64,000 nucleotides of DNA from Paucibacter sp. PLA-PC-4 (GTDB taxonomy: Bacteria; Pseudomonadota; Gammaproteobacteria; Burkholderiales; Burkholderiaceae_C): contig NZ_JAPFGP010000014.1 in assembly GCF_026241155.1 (NCBI RefSeq), positions 1 to 64,000 of the forward strand, in the 5' to 3' direction. Position numbers and translations under genes: made by a program. The notes under the pieces are model-generated. The model had not been told where the DNA came from, ran no database searches, and worked only from the letters and a program-made list of their open reading frames with translations. Numbering within the stretch: position 1 is the first letter of the stretch; each line of letters begins with the position of its first letter. This document shows positions 9,866 through 18,803 of the stretch, piece by piece.

Positions 9866-11470
9866 ATGCATGACAAAGTCCTGATCCTCGACTTCGGCTC
9901 CCAGGTCACCCAGCTGATTGCGCGCCGCGTGCGCGAGGCGGCCGTGTATTGCGAGATCCATCCCAACGACGTCTCGGACGAATTCATCCGCGGCTTTGCG
10001 CCCAAGGCCATCATCTTGTCGGGCAGCCATGCGTCGACCTACGAAGACCACGAACTGCGCGCGCCGCAGGCGGTTTGGGAGCTCGGTGTGCCTGTGCTGG
10101 GCATCTGCTACGGCATGCAGACGATGGCCGTGCAACTGGGTGGCAAGGTGGAGTGGAGCGATCACCGTGAATTCGGTTATGCCGAGGTGCGCGCCCATGG
10201 CCACACCGCGCTGCTGAGGGACATTGCCGACTTCACGACCACCGAGGGCCACGGCATGCTCAAGGTTTGGATGAGCCATGGCGACAAGGTCACGGCCCTG
10301 CCCGAAGGCTTCAAGCTGCTGGCCTCCACACCCAGCTGCCCAATCGCCGGCATGGCCAATGAAGAGAAGGGCTATTACGCGGTCCAGTTTCATCCCGAGG
10401 TCACCCACACCCTGCAGGGTCAAGCGATGCTGACGCGCTTTGTGCGCGATATCGCCGGCTGCAAGGGCGACTGGATCATGGGCGACTACATCGCCGAGGC
10501 TGTGGCCAAGATCCGCGAGCAGGTCGGCGATGAAGAGGTGATCCTGGGCCTGTCCGGCGGCGTTGATTCGTCGGTGGCAGCGGCCCTGATCCACCGCGCC
10601 ATCGGCGACCAGCTAACCTGCGTCTTTGTCGACCATGGCCTCTTGCGCTTGAACGAAGGCGATATGGTGATGGACATGTTCGCCGGCAAGCTGCATGCGA
10701 AGGTCATTCGCGTCGATGCCAGCGAAATGTTCCTCGGTGCGTTGGCCGGCGTGACCGACCCCGAGAAGAAGCGCAAGATAATTGGCGGTCTGTTCGTCGA
10801 TGTGTTCAAGGCTGAGGCGGCTAAGCTGAAGGCTGGCGACGCTGGACACAAGGGTGCGACCTTCTTGGCCCAAGGCACGATCTATCCCGACGTGGTCGAG
10901 AGCGGTGGCACCAAGACCAAGAAGGCCACGACGATCAAAAGCCACCACAACGTCGGGGGCCTGCCCGAGCAGCTGGGGCTGAAGCTGTTGGAGCCGCTGC
11001 GCGAACTCTTCAAGGACGAAGTGCGTGCGCTGGGCGTGGCCCTGGGCCTGCCGCCGGAGATGGTTTACCGTCACCCCTTCCCGGGCCCGGGCCTGGGCGT
11101 GCGCATCCTCGGCGAAGTCAAGAAGGACTACGCCGACCTGCTGCGCCGAGCCGACGCGATCTTCATTGAGGAACTGCGCAACGCCAAGGACGAAGCCACC
11201 GGCAAGACCTGGTACGAGCTGACCAGCCAGGCTTTTACCGTCTTCCTGCCGGTCAAGAGCGTCGGTGTGATGGGTGACGGCCGCACCTATGACTATGTGG
11301 TGGCGCTGCGCGCCGTGCAGACCAGCGACTTCATGACCGCCGACTGGGCCGAGCTGCCCTACAGCCTCTTGAAACGGACCTCTGGTCGCATCATCAACGA
11401 GGTGCGCGGCATCAACCGCGTGACCTATGACGTGAGCAGCAAGCCGCCCGCGACCATTGAGTGGGAATGA
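9866..11470 (+). CDS. guaA: GMP synthase (glutamine-hydrolysing)
   Basis: A 534-residue bifunctional GMP synthase. The glutaminase domain has nucleophile C81 in LGICYGMQ and the partner histidine in QFHPEVTHT. The synthetase has the PP-loop GLSGGVDSS, and the C-terminal dimerisation domain ends PPATIEWE, the normal terminus, so the gene is intact. The ATG at 9866 gives [13 protein letters not shown]; four upstream in-frame codons from 9854 are not typical. The final codons are a known integration hotspot for genomic islands, and an integrase gene follows here. Confidence 0.97.
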   Translation: MHDKVLILDFGSQVTQLIARRVREAAVYCEIHPNDVSDEFIRGFAPKAIILSGSHASTYEDHELRAPQAVWELGVPVLGICYGMQTMAVQLGGKVEWSDHREFGYAEVRAHGHTALLRDIADFTTTEGHGMLKVWMSHGDKVTALPEGFKLLASTPSCPIAGMANEEKGYYAVQFHPEVTHTLQGQAMLTRFVRDIAGCKGDWIMGDYIAEAVAKIREQVGDEEVILGLSGGVDSSVAAALIHRAIGDQLTCVFVDHGLLRLNEGDMVMDMFAGKLHAKVIRVDASEMFLGALAGVTDPEKKRKIIGGLFVDVFKAEAAKLKAGDAGHKGATFLAQGTIYPDVVESGGTKTKKATTIKSHHNVGGLPEQLGLKLLEPLRELFKDEVRALGVALGLPPEMVYRHPFPGPGLGVRILGEVKKDYADLLRRADAIFIEELRNAKDEATGKTWYELTSQAFTVFLPVKSVGVMGDGRTYDYVVALRAVQTSDFMTADWAELPYSLLKRTSGRIINEVRGINRVTYDVSSKPPATIEWE

Positions 11471-11484
11471 TCAGAGGTCATTCC
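11464..11484. other. Putative attachment core (attL) on the guaA stop codon
   Basis: GGAATGA (11464-11470, containing the stop) and TCATTCC (11478-11484) form a perfect 7-bp inverted pair around the 7-bp spacer TCAGAGG. This is the expected layout of tyrosine-recombinase core sites with an overlap region. It joins the known guaA hotspot to the integrase 280 bases away. The identity as attL is inferred because the matching attR is outside the window. Confidence 0.6.
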
Positions 11485-11585
11485 AAGTCTATCCGAGGCT
11501 ATTGTAATTCCTTCATAAGTCATTGATTTATATGAGTTTATATCTCAAATACTATCGACATCGTTTGCTGACAAGCGGATCGATT

Positions 11586-11739
11586 TGACGGTAGTTCTGA
11601 CGGTATACAACTGGAGCTTCAGAGCGCTAAAATTTCTACCGTCAGCACCTCGGATGGATCTGACGGTAAAAAATTCTAGAAAAGCTAGGATTCATGCGGG
11701 TTCCCGGGGTGTTGGTGGTCCGAAAAGTGGGTGACGGTA
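11586..11739. repeat. Five TGACGGTA repeats, probable integrase arm sites
   Basis: TGACGGTA occurs at 11586-11593, 11598-11605, 11661-11668 and 11732-11739, and inverted (TACCGTCA) at 11637-11644. Five exact 8-mers within 154 bases, between the putative core and the integrase start, fit arm-type sites for the N-terminal domain of a P4-type integrase. The last copy lies 26 bases before the integrase ATG, so integrase binding could also autoregulate its promoter. Confidence 0.65.
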
Positions 11740-11764
11740 AAACGTCCCCTCCTGGGAGAACGAC

Positions 11765-13018
11765 ATGCTCACCGACACCGCGCTCAAGAATCTCAAGCCG
11801 AAGGACGCCCTCTACAAGGTGACCGACCGGGACGGGATGTACGTCACCGTGTCGCCGGCCGGCACTATCACGTTCCGGTACGACTACCGGCTCAACGGGC
11901 GCCGAGAGACATTAAGCATCGGCCGTTACGGTCCGGCCGGACTGACCCTGGCCACGGCCAGAGAGCACTGCATGCGCGCGCGCCAGGCCGTCGCGGAGGG
12001 GCAGTCTCCGTCCCAGGAAAAGCAACGCACCAAGCGGCGGTTGGCCCAGGCCAAGACCTTCGGCGAGTTCACAACGCGATGGTCTGCGGGCGCACGCATG
12101 GCGGATAGCACCCGATCGATGCGCCAGAGCATCCTCGATCGGGACATCCTGCCGGTGTTCGAGAACCGTCTGCTGTCGGAGATATCGGCGGACGACTTGC
12201 GCGACCTCTGTAACAAGGTCAAGGCACGGGGCGCGCCGGCCACGGCCGTCCACGTGCGCGACATCGTGAAGCAGATCTACGGCTACGCCAACCTGCATGG
12301 CGAAAAGGTGCCCAACCCTGCCGATGATGTGGGCCCGTCGTCGATCGCCACGTTCGTCCCGAAGGACCGAGCACTGTCGCCCACTGAAATTCGCATCATG
12401 CTTTCGCAGATGGAGCACGTCGCGTCCTACCCCACGATCAAGCTTGGGCTGCGCCTCATCCTGTTGACCATGGTCCGGAAGGGCGAACTGATCCACGCGA
12501 CGTGGGACGAGGTCGACTTCGAGAACGCCGTCTGGAGCATTCCCAAGGAGCGGATGAAGGCCGGCAAGGCCCACAACGTCTACCTCTCCCAGCAGGCGCT
12601 GGACATCATGGTGGCGCTGCGCACCTGCGCTGGCGGATCGAGGTTCCTGATTCCTTCTCGCTACGACGGCGAAAAGGGCATGTCCAATGCGACGCTCAAC
12701 CGTGTGACGCATTTAATCGTTGAGCGCGCGAAAGCGCAGAAGCTGCCACTGGAGCCCTTCACTGTGCATGACCTACGACGCACGGGCTCGACAATTTTGA
12801 ACGAGCTGGGATTCAACAGCGACTGGATCGAAAAGTGCTTGGCGCACGAGGACGGGCGCTCCTCACGCGGCATCTACAACAAGGCCGAGTACGCCGAACA
12901 GCGGCGGCACATGTTGCAGGAGTGGGCCGACATGATCGACGCCTGGATGGCAGGCAACACCCACACCCCGACGCTGCTGCCTGCCTCGACGCCGATCATG
13001 ATGACGCAGGCGTTTTGA
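11765..13018 (+). CDS. int: P4-type tyrosine integrase
   Basis: A 417-residue integrase with the N-terminal arm-binding domain of the DUF4102 type at about residues 1-85 (LTDTALKNLKPKD, YDYRLNGRRETLSIGRYG), a central SAM-like core-binding domain, and a C-terminal catalytic domain. Catalytic residues are visible: R238 in VRKGEL, H335 and R338 in HDLRR, H361 in LAHED and the nucleophile Y371. The ATG has GGGAGAA 8 bases upstream. It is transcribed away from guaA into the element, the normal layout for islands at guaA. Its last bases overlap the convergent AlpA-like gene. Confidence 0.93.
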   Translation: MLTDTALKNLKPKDALYKVTDRDGMYVTVSPAGTITFRYDYRLNGRRETLSIGRYGPAGLTLATAREHCMRARQAVAEGQSPSQEKQRTKRRLAQAKTFGEFTTRWSAGARMADSTRSMRQSILDRDILPVFENRLLSEISADDLRDLCNKVKARGAPATAVHVRDIVKQIYGYANLHGEKVPNPADDVGPSSIATFVPKDRALSPTEIRIMLSQMEHVASYPTIKLGLRLILLTMVRKGELIHATWDEVDFENAVWSIPKERMKAGKAHNVYLSQQALDIMVALRTCAGGSRFLIPSRYDGEKGMSNATLNRVTHLIVERAKAQKLPLEPFTVHDLRRTGSTILNELGFNSDWIEKCLAHEDGRSSRGIYNKAEYAEQRRHMLQEWADMIDAWMAGNTHTPTLLPASTPIMMTQAF

Positions 13019-13334
13019 CCGGCCGGGTGCGGCGCAGCCGCACGTCGGGGGAGGGCGCACGCTGCAACTGGGCCTGGCACGCGTCTTGGCGCCGCGATTC
13101 GAGCCAGGCTTCGACTTCGGCCATGTCCCACACGACGCACCGGGCCGTCAAGTTGAACCGTCTCGGGAATTGACCACGCCGCTCCATCTCGTAGATCGTG
13201 GTGTCGGACAGGGGCACGATCTTGCGCAAATCCGACCGACGCAGCGTCCGCCTGAACTGCAGTGTGACGGGCAACGGAGGGAAGGGCGGTGCAATCGGAC
13301 TGATGTCTTTCGGTGGCTGCTTCGAGCGATCCAT
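12996..13334 (-). CDS. AlpA-like DNA-binding regulator
   Basis: A 112-residue protein with a MerR/AlpA-type winged helix at about residues 30-85: LRRSDLRKIVPLSDTTIYEMERRGQFPRRFNLTARCV-type residues, including the IYEMER helix and a VVWDMAEVEAWLESR tail. The start at 13334 has GGAG 6 bases upstream; an upstream ATG at 13349 lacks one. AlpA family proteins activate the integrase or serve as excisionases in P4-like elements. It converges on int with a 23-base overlap, so antisense interplay is possible. Specific role inferred. Confidence 0.78.
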   Translation of the reverse strand: MDRSKQPPKDISPIAPPFPPLPVTLQFRRTLRRSDLRKIVPLSDTTIYEMERRGQFPRRFNLTARCVVWDMAEVEAWLESRRQDACQAQLQRAPSPDVRLRRTRPVKTPASS

Positions 13335-13714
13335 CTTTGGCTCCGTCATTCGCCGCGCTTCGTATGAAGGCAGGCCATGACGAAGATGGTGTCGCATCCC
13401 GGGACTATCGAAAACTTGCAGCAGCGCGCTCAAGCGTAGCGTGCTCAACTAAGTGTCAGGGGGCGGTGAAAAATGTCCGCTGTCAAGTGTTTCTTGCAGG
13501 TCGGCAGCGGCTCGAAAGCCCCAATGGATCATCAACTTAGCGAGATCAGGGCATTCGCAGTTGGCTTCCCGCATTTTGACCCAGGTGTCACTCAGGAGCC
13601 TCGCGGCGGTCTACCAGGGCGCATCACGGCGCTCGCTGGCGCAATTACTGGCAGGCATAAGCTGCTTGTGTCGCTGGGCACGTTCTCAGCTGTCGCTTCG
13701 AATGTGTACCCCTG
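13335..13714. other. Gene-poor stretch after the integrase module
   Basis: No convincing coding region. A short motif beginning TGTCAGGGGGCGGTG (from 13456) resembles ends of IS21-family elements, but no transposase or second end is present. It may be a scar where cargo was acquired; the adjoining MFS remnant supports that. Confidence 0.35.
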
Positions 13715-14059
13715 ATCCGCACAGGGGCCGTCGTCGCAGCCCTGGGCTCCGGCGCGACGGCGATGGCGGCCTCACCGACCTGGCTCGCGGTGTGCTACGT
13801 CGTGGCCGCAGCCGGCATGGGCTGGGTGTTCCCAGCCTTCGCGGCGCTGGCCGCCAATGCCGTCGAGGACCATGAGCAGGGCGCCGCCGCCGGTTCGGTG
13901 GGCGCGGCGCAAGGCCTGGGCATCGTGCTGGGGCCGCTGGCGGGGACGCTGCTCTACGAGTTCGGGGCCGGCGTGCCGTACCTGCTGGTTGCACTGTTGC
14001 TGACGGGCGTGGCGCTCTGGCCCGCACCGAAAGTGTCGGCGCGATCACAAATCGGCTGA
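13715..14059 (+). pseudogene. C-terminal remnant of an MFS transporter
   Basis: About 115 codons of an MFS carboxy-terminal half: hydrophobic segments, GMGWVFPAFAALAANAV, then EQGAAAGSVGAAQGLGIVLGPLAGTLLYEFG, the usual motif of TM10-11. The N-terminal 250-300 residues expected for the family are missing. The frame is open back to about 13700 with no ribosome site, so this looks like a truncated gene left by recombination rather than a functional protein. Confidence 0.7.
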
Positions 14060-14219
14060 GGAAAAGCGCCTGCGAGCAAGTGCGGTTCCCACGAAGCCGT
14101 GGTGAAAGAGCACGACACGCTGCCCGGGTGCGTTGAAGACCCAACCAGACGCAGCGTTATCGACCGTCCATCACGGAGACCTTGTGCGGACATCAATGGC
14201 CGGGCGACAAATTGCGCAG

Positions 14220-14888
14220 TCATCGCGCGGAGCTTGCCCGACGCCCCTTGCCTGCAATCCCCGTGGCGGGCGCCATCTGGCTGCGCAGGAAGCCGATCAT
14301 GAGGGACGCGGCCGTCCGCGCATCGTCCGGTCTCCCGACGGCGCTCTGTAGCACGAGCCCATGTGTCATCGCGGCAAGCGCGTCGATCAGGTCCGCTGCC
14401 GGCAGGATCAGTTCGACCTGGAATCTGGACGCGACGTCCGTCAGCAGCGCAGCCAGCGTGGCGCGGTGGGCACTCCAAATGCTTGCGTAACTGTCGCGCA
14501 CCCCCTTGTTCCGCGTCGCCAGAAGCTGGAACTCCAGCGAAAGAACGACGACTGAGGGGTCCTCATGCATGGCGGCATACAACGCATCCAGCCGCCGCAT
14601 CAGGTCGTCCAGCGAGGTCGATTGCTGAAGGATCTCCGACAGCGCCGCGAGCTCGTCATGCATGTGCCGTTGCATCAACTCGACGAGGATCTCTTCCTTC
14701 GACGAGAAGTTCGAATAGACGGCACCTTTCGTGTAACCGGCGCGGTCGGCGATGAGGTCCAGCGAGGCCGACCCCAGGCCGACCTCCACCATCATGCCGC
14801 GCGCCGCCGCCAACAGGCTTTCACGCGTACGGGCGCGGCTCTCGGCCCTGGTCAGGCGCGGCTTGCGAGATTCTGCAACGGGTTTCAT
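14220..14888 (-). CDS. TetR/AcrR family repressor
   Basis: A 222-residue TetR-type regulator. The HTH is at about residues 25-70 (LLAAARGMMVEVGLGSASLDLIADRAGYTKGAVYSNFSSKEE-type residues). The ligand domain includes LSLEFQLLATRNKGVRD, and the tail is basic. It is divergent from an SDR gene across 183 bases that contain a perfect palindrome (14997-15010) overlapping a promoter, so it probably represses the SDR operon and itself. The effector is unknown. Confidence 0.88.
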   Translation of the reverse strand: MKPVAESRKPRLTRAESRARTRESLLAAARGMMVEVGLGSASLDLIADRAGYTKGAVYSNFSSKEEILVELMQRHMHDELAALSEILQQSTSLDDLMRRLDALYAAMHEDPSVVVLSLEFQLLATRNKGVRDSYASIWSAHRATLAALLTDVASRFQVELILPAADLIDALAAMTHGLVLQSAVGRPDDARTAASLMIGFLRSQMAPATGIAGKGRRASSAR

Positions 14889-14970
14889 GGCTTATTTGTG
14901 GGCATCCCGGTGGAAATTCTCCGTGCCGCACGGCCCCTGGGCTCAGGCGCGCACTTCGGCCAGTGCGTGC

Positions 14971-15010
14971 TTGACATCGTACCAAACAGTATTAAGATAC
15001 CGATCGGTAT
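14971..15010 (+). promoter_or_regulatory. SDR promoter with TetR-type palindromic operator
   Basis: TTGACA at 14971-14976 is a consensus -35, and TAAGAT at 14993-14998 is a possible -10 at 16-bp spacing. The perfect 14-bp palindrome ATACCGATCGGTAT (14997-15010) overlaps the -10 and start site. TetR/AcrR operators commonly have ACCGATCGGT-like centres, so this is the likely target of the divergent repressor. Confidence 0.65.
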
Positions 15011-15071
15011 TTGAAATAAGGTGTTTCTCCAGCGCCAATTTCTGGCGCGCACCCACTGCCCCGCCAAAGCC

Positions 15072-16097
15072 ATGACCATCGCTTTCGTGACCGGTTCGAC
15101 CGGTCTGCTTGGAAACAACCTCGTGCGACTGTTGCTTGCCGAGGGCTGGCACGTGAAGGCCCTGGCCCGCAGCGCCTCGAAGTTTCAAGCGCAGTTCGCC
15201 GACCTGCCCACACAGGGCATCGAGCCGATCACTGGCGATCTGCTGGACCCTGCAGCGTTTTCCCGATACCTCTCTGGCGTGGACGTTGTCTTTCATGCGG
15301 CGGCCTACTTCCGCGAGAGCTACCAAGGCGGGGCCCACGAAGCGGCATTGATGCGCGTCAACGTGGACGGCACGAGGCAACTGCTGCTCGCCGCCGCGGC
15401 AGCCGGCGTGCCACGCGTGGTGCACACCAGCTCGATCGCCACCTTGCGCAACGCCACCGGCGTCACCTTGCAGGAAGACGATCTCGCAACACCGGAGGAC
15501 GCGGTGGATGCCTACTACCGCAGCAAGATCCTCTGCGACCAGGTGGTCGCGCAATTCGCGCACGCGCATCCTTCAATGCACGTCGTCACGGTGATCCCGG
15601 GCTGGATGCATGGTCCCGGCGATGAAGGTCCGACCTCGGCGGGCCAATTCATTCGCGACTTTCTGTCGCGCAAGCTGCCGGGCGTAGTTGACGCGTCCTT
15701 CTCGGTGGTCGACGCGCGGGACGTCGCCCAGGTGATGCTCGCCGCGTCGATGCAGGGCACGGCCGGGCGCCGATACCTGGCGGCCGGCCGTGCCATGCAC
15801 ATGCGAGATCTGATGACCGCCATGGCGCAGGTCACAGGCATCCCGGCACCGACACGCCGCCTGCCGCGGGCCTTGCTCACTGGCATTGCACTCGCCCAGG
15901 AGGCCTACGCCCGCCTGACGGGTCGGCCGGTGCTGTTGAGCCTGGCCACGGTGAACAACATCGGGCGCGACCGCTCCCGGCGCTTCTCCGATCAAAGGAT
16001 CCGGGAGGAGCTGGGCATCCAGTTCCGCCCGCTAGAAGACACCTTGCGGGATGCGGTGGCGTGGCACCGGCGCCGCCTGTCCTTGCGGACACCCTGA
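15072..16097 (+). CDS. NAD(P)-dependent epimerase/reductase (extended SDR)
   Basis: A 341-residue extended short-chain dehydrogenase. The start at 15072 gives MTIAFVTGSTGLLGNN; an in-frame ATG at 15021 adds 17 atypical residues. The Rossmann motif GSTGLLG spans residues 8-14. The catalytic Tyr and Lys are in AYYRSK, and the DVVFHAAA and SIATL segments are typical. The profile resembles dihydroflavonol-4-reductase-like or 3-beta-HSD-like enzymes. With the following hydrolase and the TetR repressor it may handle a ketone or ester substrate, but the substrate is not evident. Confidence 0.82.
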   Translation: MTIAFVTGSTGLLGNNLVRLLLAEGWHVKALARSASKFQAQFADLPTQGIEPITGDLLDPAAFSRYLSGVDVVFHAAAYFRESYQGGAHEAALMRVNVDGTRQLLLAAAAAGVPRVVHTSSIATLRNATGVTLQEDDLATPEDAVDAYYRSKILCDQVVAQFAHAHPSMHVVTVIPGWMHGPGDEGPTSAGQFIRDFLSRKLPGVVDASFSVVDARDVAQVMLAASMQGTAGRRYLAAGRAMHMRDLMTAMAQVTGIPAPTRRLPRALLTGIALAQEAYARLTGRPVLLSLATVNNIGRDRSRRFSDQRIREELGIQFRPLEDTLRDAVAWHRRRLSLRTP

Positions 16098-16172
16098 CCA
16101 TTTCTTTCCACCCTGTACCAACGAGGCAGACCATGAAGCGCCTTCCATCCTTGCAAACACTCCTCGCCCCCC

Positions 16173-17414
16173 GTGCGGCAGCTCGCGAAGGGCATGGGCG
16201 CCGTGGCAACAGCAGCGGCCCTGTTGGCGCCAGCTGCGCACGCACAGACCGCGCCGTCCATGACCGCGTTCTGCAAATCCGGCTTCGCCGCATATCCTGA
16301 CGGCATCCAGGGCCTGCCGCCGATCTTCAAATACAACCTGTGCTGGTGGCTCGAAGACGCTGGCATCGCGCCCGCGGCATTCGATGAGATCGTCGCGGCA
16401 GTCCCCCGACCGGGAAGCCACCAGGAACTTGTGGCGCGATTCCGGGCACAGGCGGACGCGCATGCCCAGGTGGCCAGCCGCCTGGACACGGGCGGTCTGG
16501 TTCCTGGCTCGGAAGCCTCCCTTGCCGCAGCCGGCGAGTGGCGCAAGGCCGCGTTCTACGGGAAGCTCACCCGCCGGCCCCAGCAGGCGCCCACGGACGA
16601 CCTGCGCGCTTCGGAGCGCGCCATGCAACTGACGGGGGCTGCACCCGAGCGCATCGAGGCCACGCTCGACGGCAAGAGCTTCGTCGGATACTTCCAGCCA
16701 CCGGCATCGCACAACACCCGGGCGCCGCTGGTCATCGTGTTCGGGGGGCTGGACAACTTCAAGACCGAGATGGCCCGGCACGTCGCCGCGATGCGCGCCA
16801 GAGGCTTCGCCACTCTGGTGCTGGAGAACCCGGACACGGGCGAGAACACGCTCTCCTTCCGCCCCGAAGCCTGGCGCATGCTGAACGCCGCACGGGACGC
16901 GCTGAAGGGCCGCTCCGAGATCGACCTGTCACGGGTCGGGGTCTATGGCTGGAGCATGGGTGGCTACCTGGCCACGTTGGGCGGTCTGCAGGCGGACTGG
17001 ATCGCGGCGGTGGTGAACGTGGCGGGTCCCGTGGAGTCCACTTTCTCGAACAGCCATTGCCTGCGGGTTCCGTCGTCGGTCGGCATGGCGTATGCGGTGT
17101 TCGCAGGCCTGGCTCCAACGGCACCGCGCGATGCGATCTGCATGCACTACGCCCGCTATGCGCTGTCGAAGGCAATGCCCATCGGGCCGGCCGCGAAACG
17201 CAAGCCCGTGCTGATGATCAATGGATTGCTCGAGGACCTGACCGCCACGGACGAGACCGCGAGCCTGCGAGCACTGGGCCTGTCGGTGACGGAGCTCAGC
17301 TATGCGATCGACGGCCACACCGCGGAAGGCAACATGCGGGACCATCTGCGCATGGCCGCCGATTGGCTCTGGTCGAGGGTGGCGGAGTCGCGCGAACTGT
17401 CGACGCCGAACTGA
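16173..17414 (+). CDS. Exported alpha/beta hydrolase, with an apparent 5' frameshift
   Basis: An alpha/beta hydrolase of about 410 residues, resembling the FrsA/dipeptidyl-peptidase-like esterases. The nucleophile elbow is GWSMGG, preceded by LSRVGVYG; an acidic residue in LLEDLTATDE and H in DGHTAEGN could complete the triad. The open frame starts at GTG 16173, but a better ATG at 16133 is in another frame. Deleting one C from the six-C run at 16167-16172 would fuse the two, giving a standard signal peptide (MKRLPSLQTLL, then VRQLAKG and a hydrophobic core to AHAQ). Either the sequence has one extra base or the gene is N-terminally damaged; an internal ATG at 16194 could still be used. Confidence 0.75.
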   Translation: MRQLAKGMGAVATAAALLAPAAHAQTAPSMTAFCKSGFAAYPDGIQGLPPIFKYNLCWWLEDAGIAPAAFDEIVAAVPRPGSHQELVARFRAQADAHAQVASRLDTGGLVPGSEASLAAAGEWRKAAFYGKLTRRPQQAPTDDLRASERAMQLTGAAPERIEATLDGKSFVGYFQPPASHNTRAPLVIVFGGLDNFKTEMARHVAAMRARGFATLVLENPDTGENTLSFRPEAWRMLNAARDALKGRSEIDLSRVGVYGWSMGGYLATLGGLQADWIAAVVNVAGPVESTFSNSHCLRVPSSVGMAYAVFAGLAPTAPRDAICMHYARYALSKAMPIGPAAKRKPVLMINGLLEDLTATDETASLRALGLSVTELSYAIDGHTAEGNMRDHLRMAADWLWSRVAESRELSTPN

Positions 17415-17456
17415 GGGCAGGCGCTCGTAGCCTGCTCGAAGGTACTCCCAAGTCGG

Positions 17457-18116
17457 TCACGTCATGTTCGCCGGCCGCTGATCCAGTGCCGATGCCAAGG
17501 CCTCCAACAGGCGATCTGAATTGCCGCTCGCATCGACGAACATCTGCCTGAACAGGTTGCGGACGTTGTCGGCGGTCACCTCCGTCTTGGTGGGGTCGAA
17601 GGTCTGACCACCCGGCAGCGTCACCTGCTGGCCTTCCATGCCGATGCGCGACATGCCGACCAGCATCAGGCCTTGTGCCGCCTCCGTGTTGCCCTTGGAC
17701 ACGAGATCGTCGTAGATGGCCCTTTCCTTCGGAGATAGGTACGCCATCGTGTTGACAAGGCCACCTGCTTTCTGCATGTAGTCGACCTCGCCGGACGTCA
17801 ACGACCCGAGCCCATTGGCCTGGACCTTCTCCTGGAGTTCGGTGAACCGGTCGTCATGCTCCGACAAGTAGGCCCGGTCCGCATCAGATCGCTGCACGGC
17901 CGGCTTGCTCTTGATGGCGTCGAGCTGCTTCTGGACTTCGTCTGTGCCAGAGGCCGGGCCAGAGTTCGACAGCATCCGCTTCGCAGCCTCAGAGATCGTG
18001 ATCGTGTCGGTGCTGGTGCCCGGCGCTGCGGGTGCCCATGATTCCTGTCGGGTTTGAGATGACTTGAACGATGCGCCGTAGGACGACAGGGCTGCGTTCG
18101 TGCTCTGGATGAGCAT
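17457..18116 (-). CDS. Unrecognised protein with a TITISEAAK motif
   Basis: A 219-residue protein with no domain I recognise. It starts at 18116 with AAAGGAA 9 bases upstream; the frame extends further but overlaps the preceding gene. The N-terminal 50 residues are Ser/Thr-rich and probably disordered (MLIQSTNAALSSYG). They contain TITISEAAKRML, a pattern seen at the start of many small proteins of unknown role and in flagellar or secretion-associated proteins. The rest is helical and charged, with SGEVDYMQKAGGL and LSPKERAIYDDLVSKGN. It is 22 bases downstream of the next gene, so they are probably an operon. Confidence 0.7.
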   Translation of the reverse strand: MLIQSTNAALSSYGASFKSSQTRQESWAPAAPGTSTDTITISEAAKRMLSNSGPASGTDEVQKQLDAIKSKPAVQRSDADRAYLSEHDDRFTELQEKVQANGLGSLTSGEVDYMQKAGGLVNTMAYLSPKERAIYDDLVSKGNTEAAQGLMLVGMSRIGMEGQQVTLPGGQTFDPTKTEVTADNVRNLFRQMFVDASGNSDRLLEALASALDQRPANMT

Positions 18117-18138
18117 GTCCGGTTCCTTTCTGCCGTCG

Positions 18139-18582
18139 TCACGCGCGAAGGTCCAGATGGACCGGCTCGCCCTGGTGCTGCTGCATGACGGCGATGGCCT
18201 TGTGCAGCACCTGCAGTTGAGACTGTTCGCCATGTTGGCGCGCCCAGGCCATGCCATCTTGCGCCAGCGCCATGAAGTCGACCCGCTCGCTGTCATCCAG
18301 GGCGGATGGTCTGCCGGCACCGTCCGCCGGCATCTTGAGCGTCATGCCCAGCAGGCCGCTGCTGTCGTCCAGCGACATCTGGCCGCTCTTGATCTGCCCG
18401 TTCATCCAATCGAACAGACCCTGCCGGGTCATGTGCGTGAAGTCGGCTCGCTGAATGCCGGTGTCGGATGACGCCGGGCTATCGGACGCCGCAGTGGTTG
18501 CGCTGGGTGATGTTGCCGCGCCGCTGCGCGCTCCGGCCTGAGATAGGGCGGGAACATATGCTGCGGTGCGACTGATCTGCAT
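18139..18582 (-). CDS. Unrecognised 147-residue protein
   Basis: No family recognised. The start at 18582 has AAGGAGG 5 bases upstream, much better than the upstream ATG at 18600. The N-terminal 45 residues are low-complexity Ala, Ser and Thr (QISRTAAYVPALSQ). The C-terminal two thirds are helical: GLFDWMNGQIKSGQMSLDDSSGLLGMTLKM and LAQDGMAWARQHGEQ-type residues. It precedes the 219-residue protein in the same operon, and both have disordered N-termini with structured tails, suggesting a functional pair. Secretion is possible but no signal peptide is visible. Confidence 0.7.
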   Translation of the reverse strand: MQISRTAAYVPALSQAGARSGAATSPSATTAASDSPASSDTGIQRADFTHMTRQGLFDWMNGQIKSGQMSLDDSSGLLGMTLKMPADGAGRPSALDDSERVDFMALAQDGMAWARQHGEQSQLQVLHKAIAVMQQHQGEPVHLDLRA

Positions 18583-18803
18583 CACTGCCTCCTTGAACAT
18601 TGAACACGGGGGTCGAGCGACTTCACGCCCAACTTGGTGGATATTCGGTGCACTTGAGCCGCGCCATCGCTCGATCAGCAGCGAAACTCGGACTCAATTC
18701 GTTGCTTCGCGGTTCACAGACAGCACCGCGGCAACCCGAGCGGACACGGGCTCGAAAGCCCGCCCGCACACCGGCGTCGCCCCTTCGGTGCGACCACGCA
18801 TCG

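Noticed and set aside
13451-13700. Intact IS21-family insertion sequence
   Set aside because: Only a short end-like motif is present; no istA or istB frame or second end, so it is noted only as gene-poor sequence.
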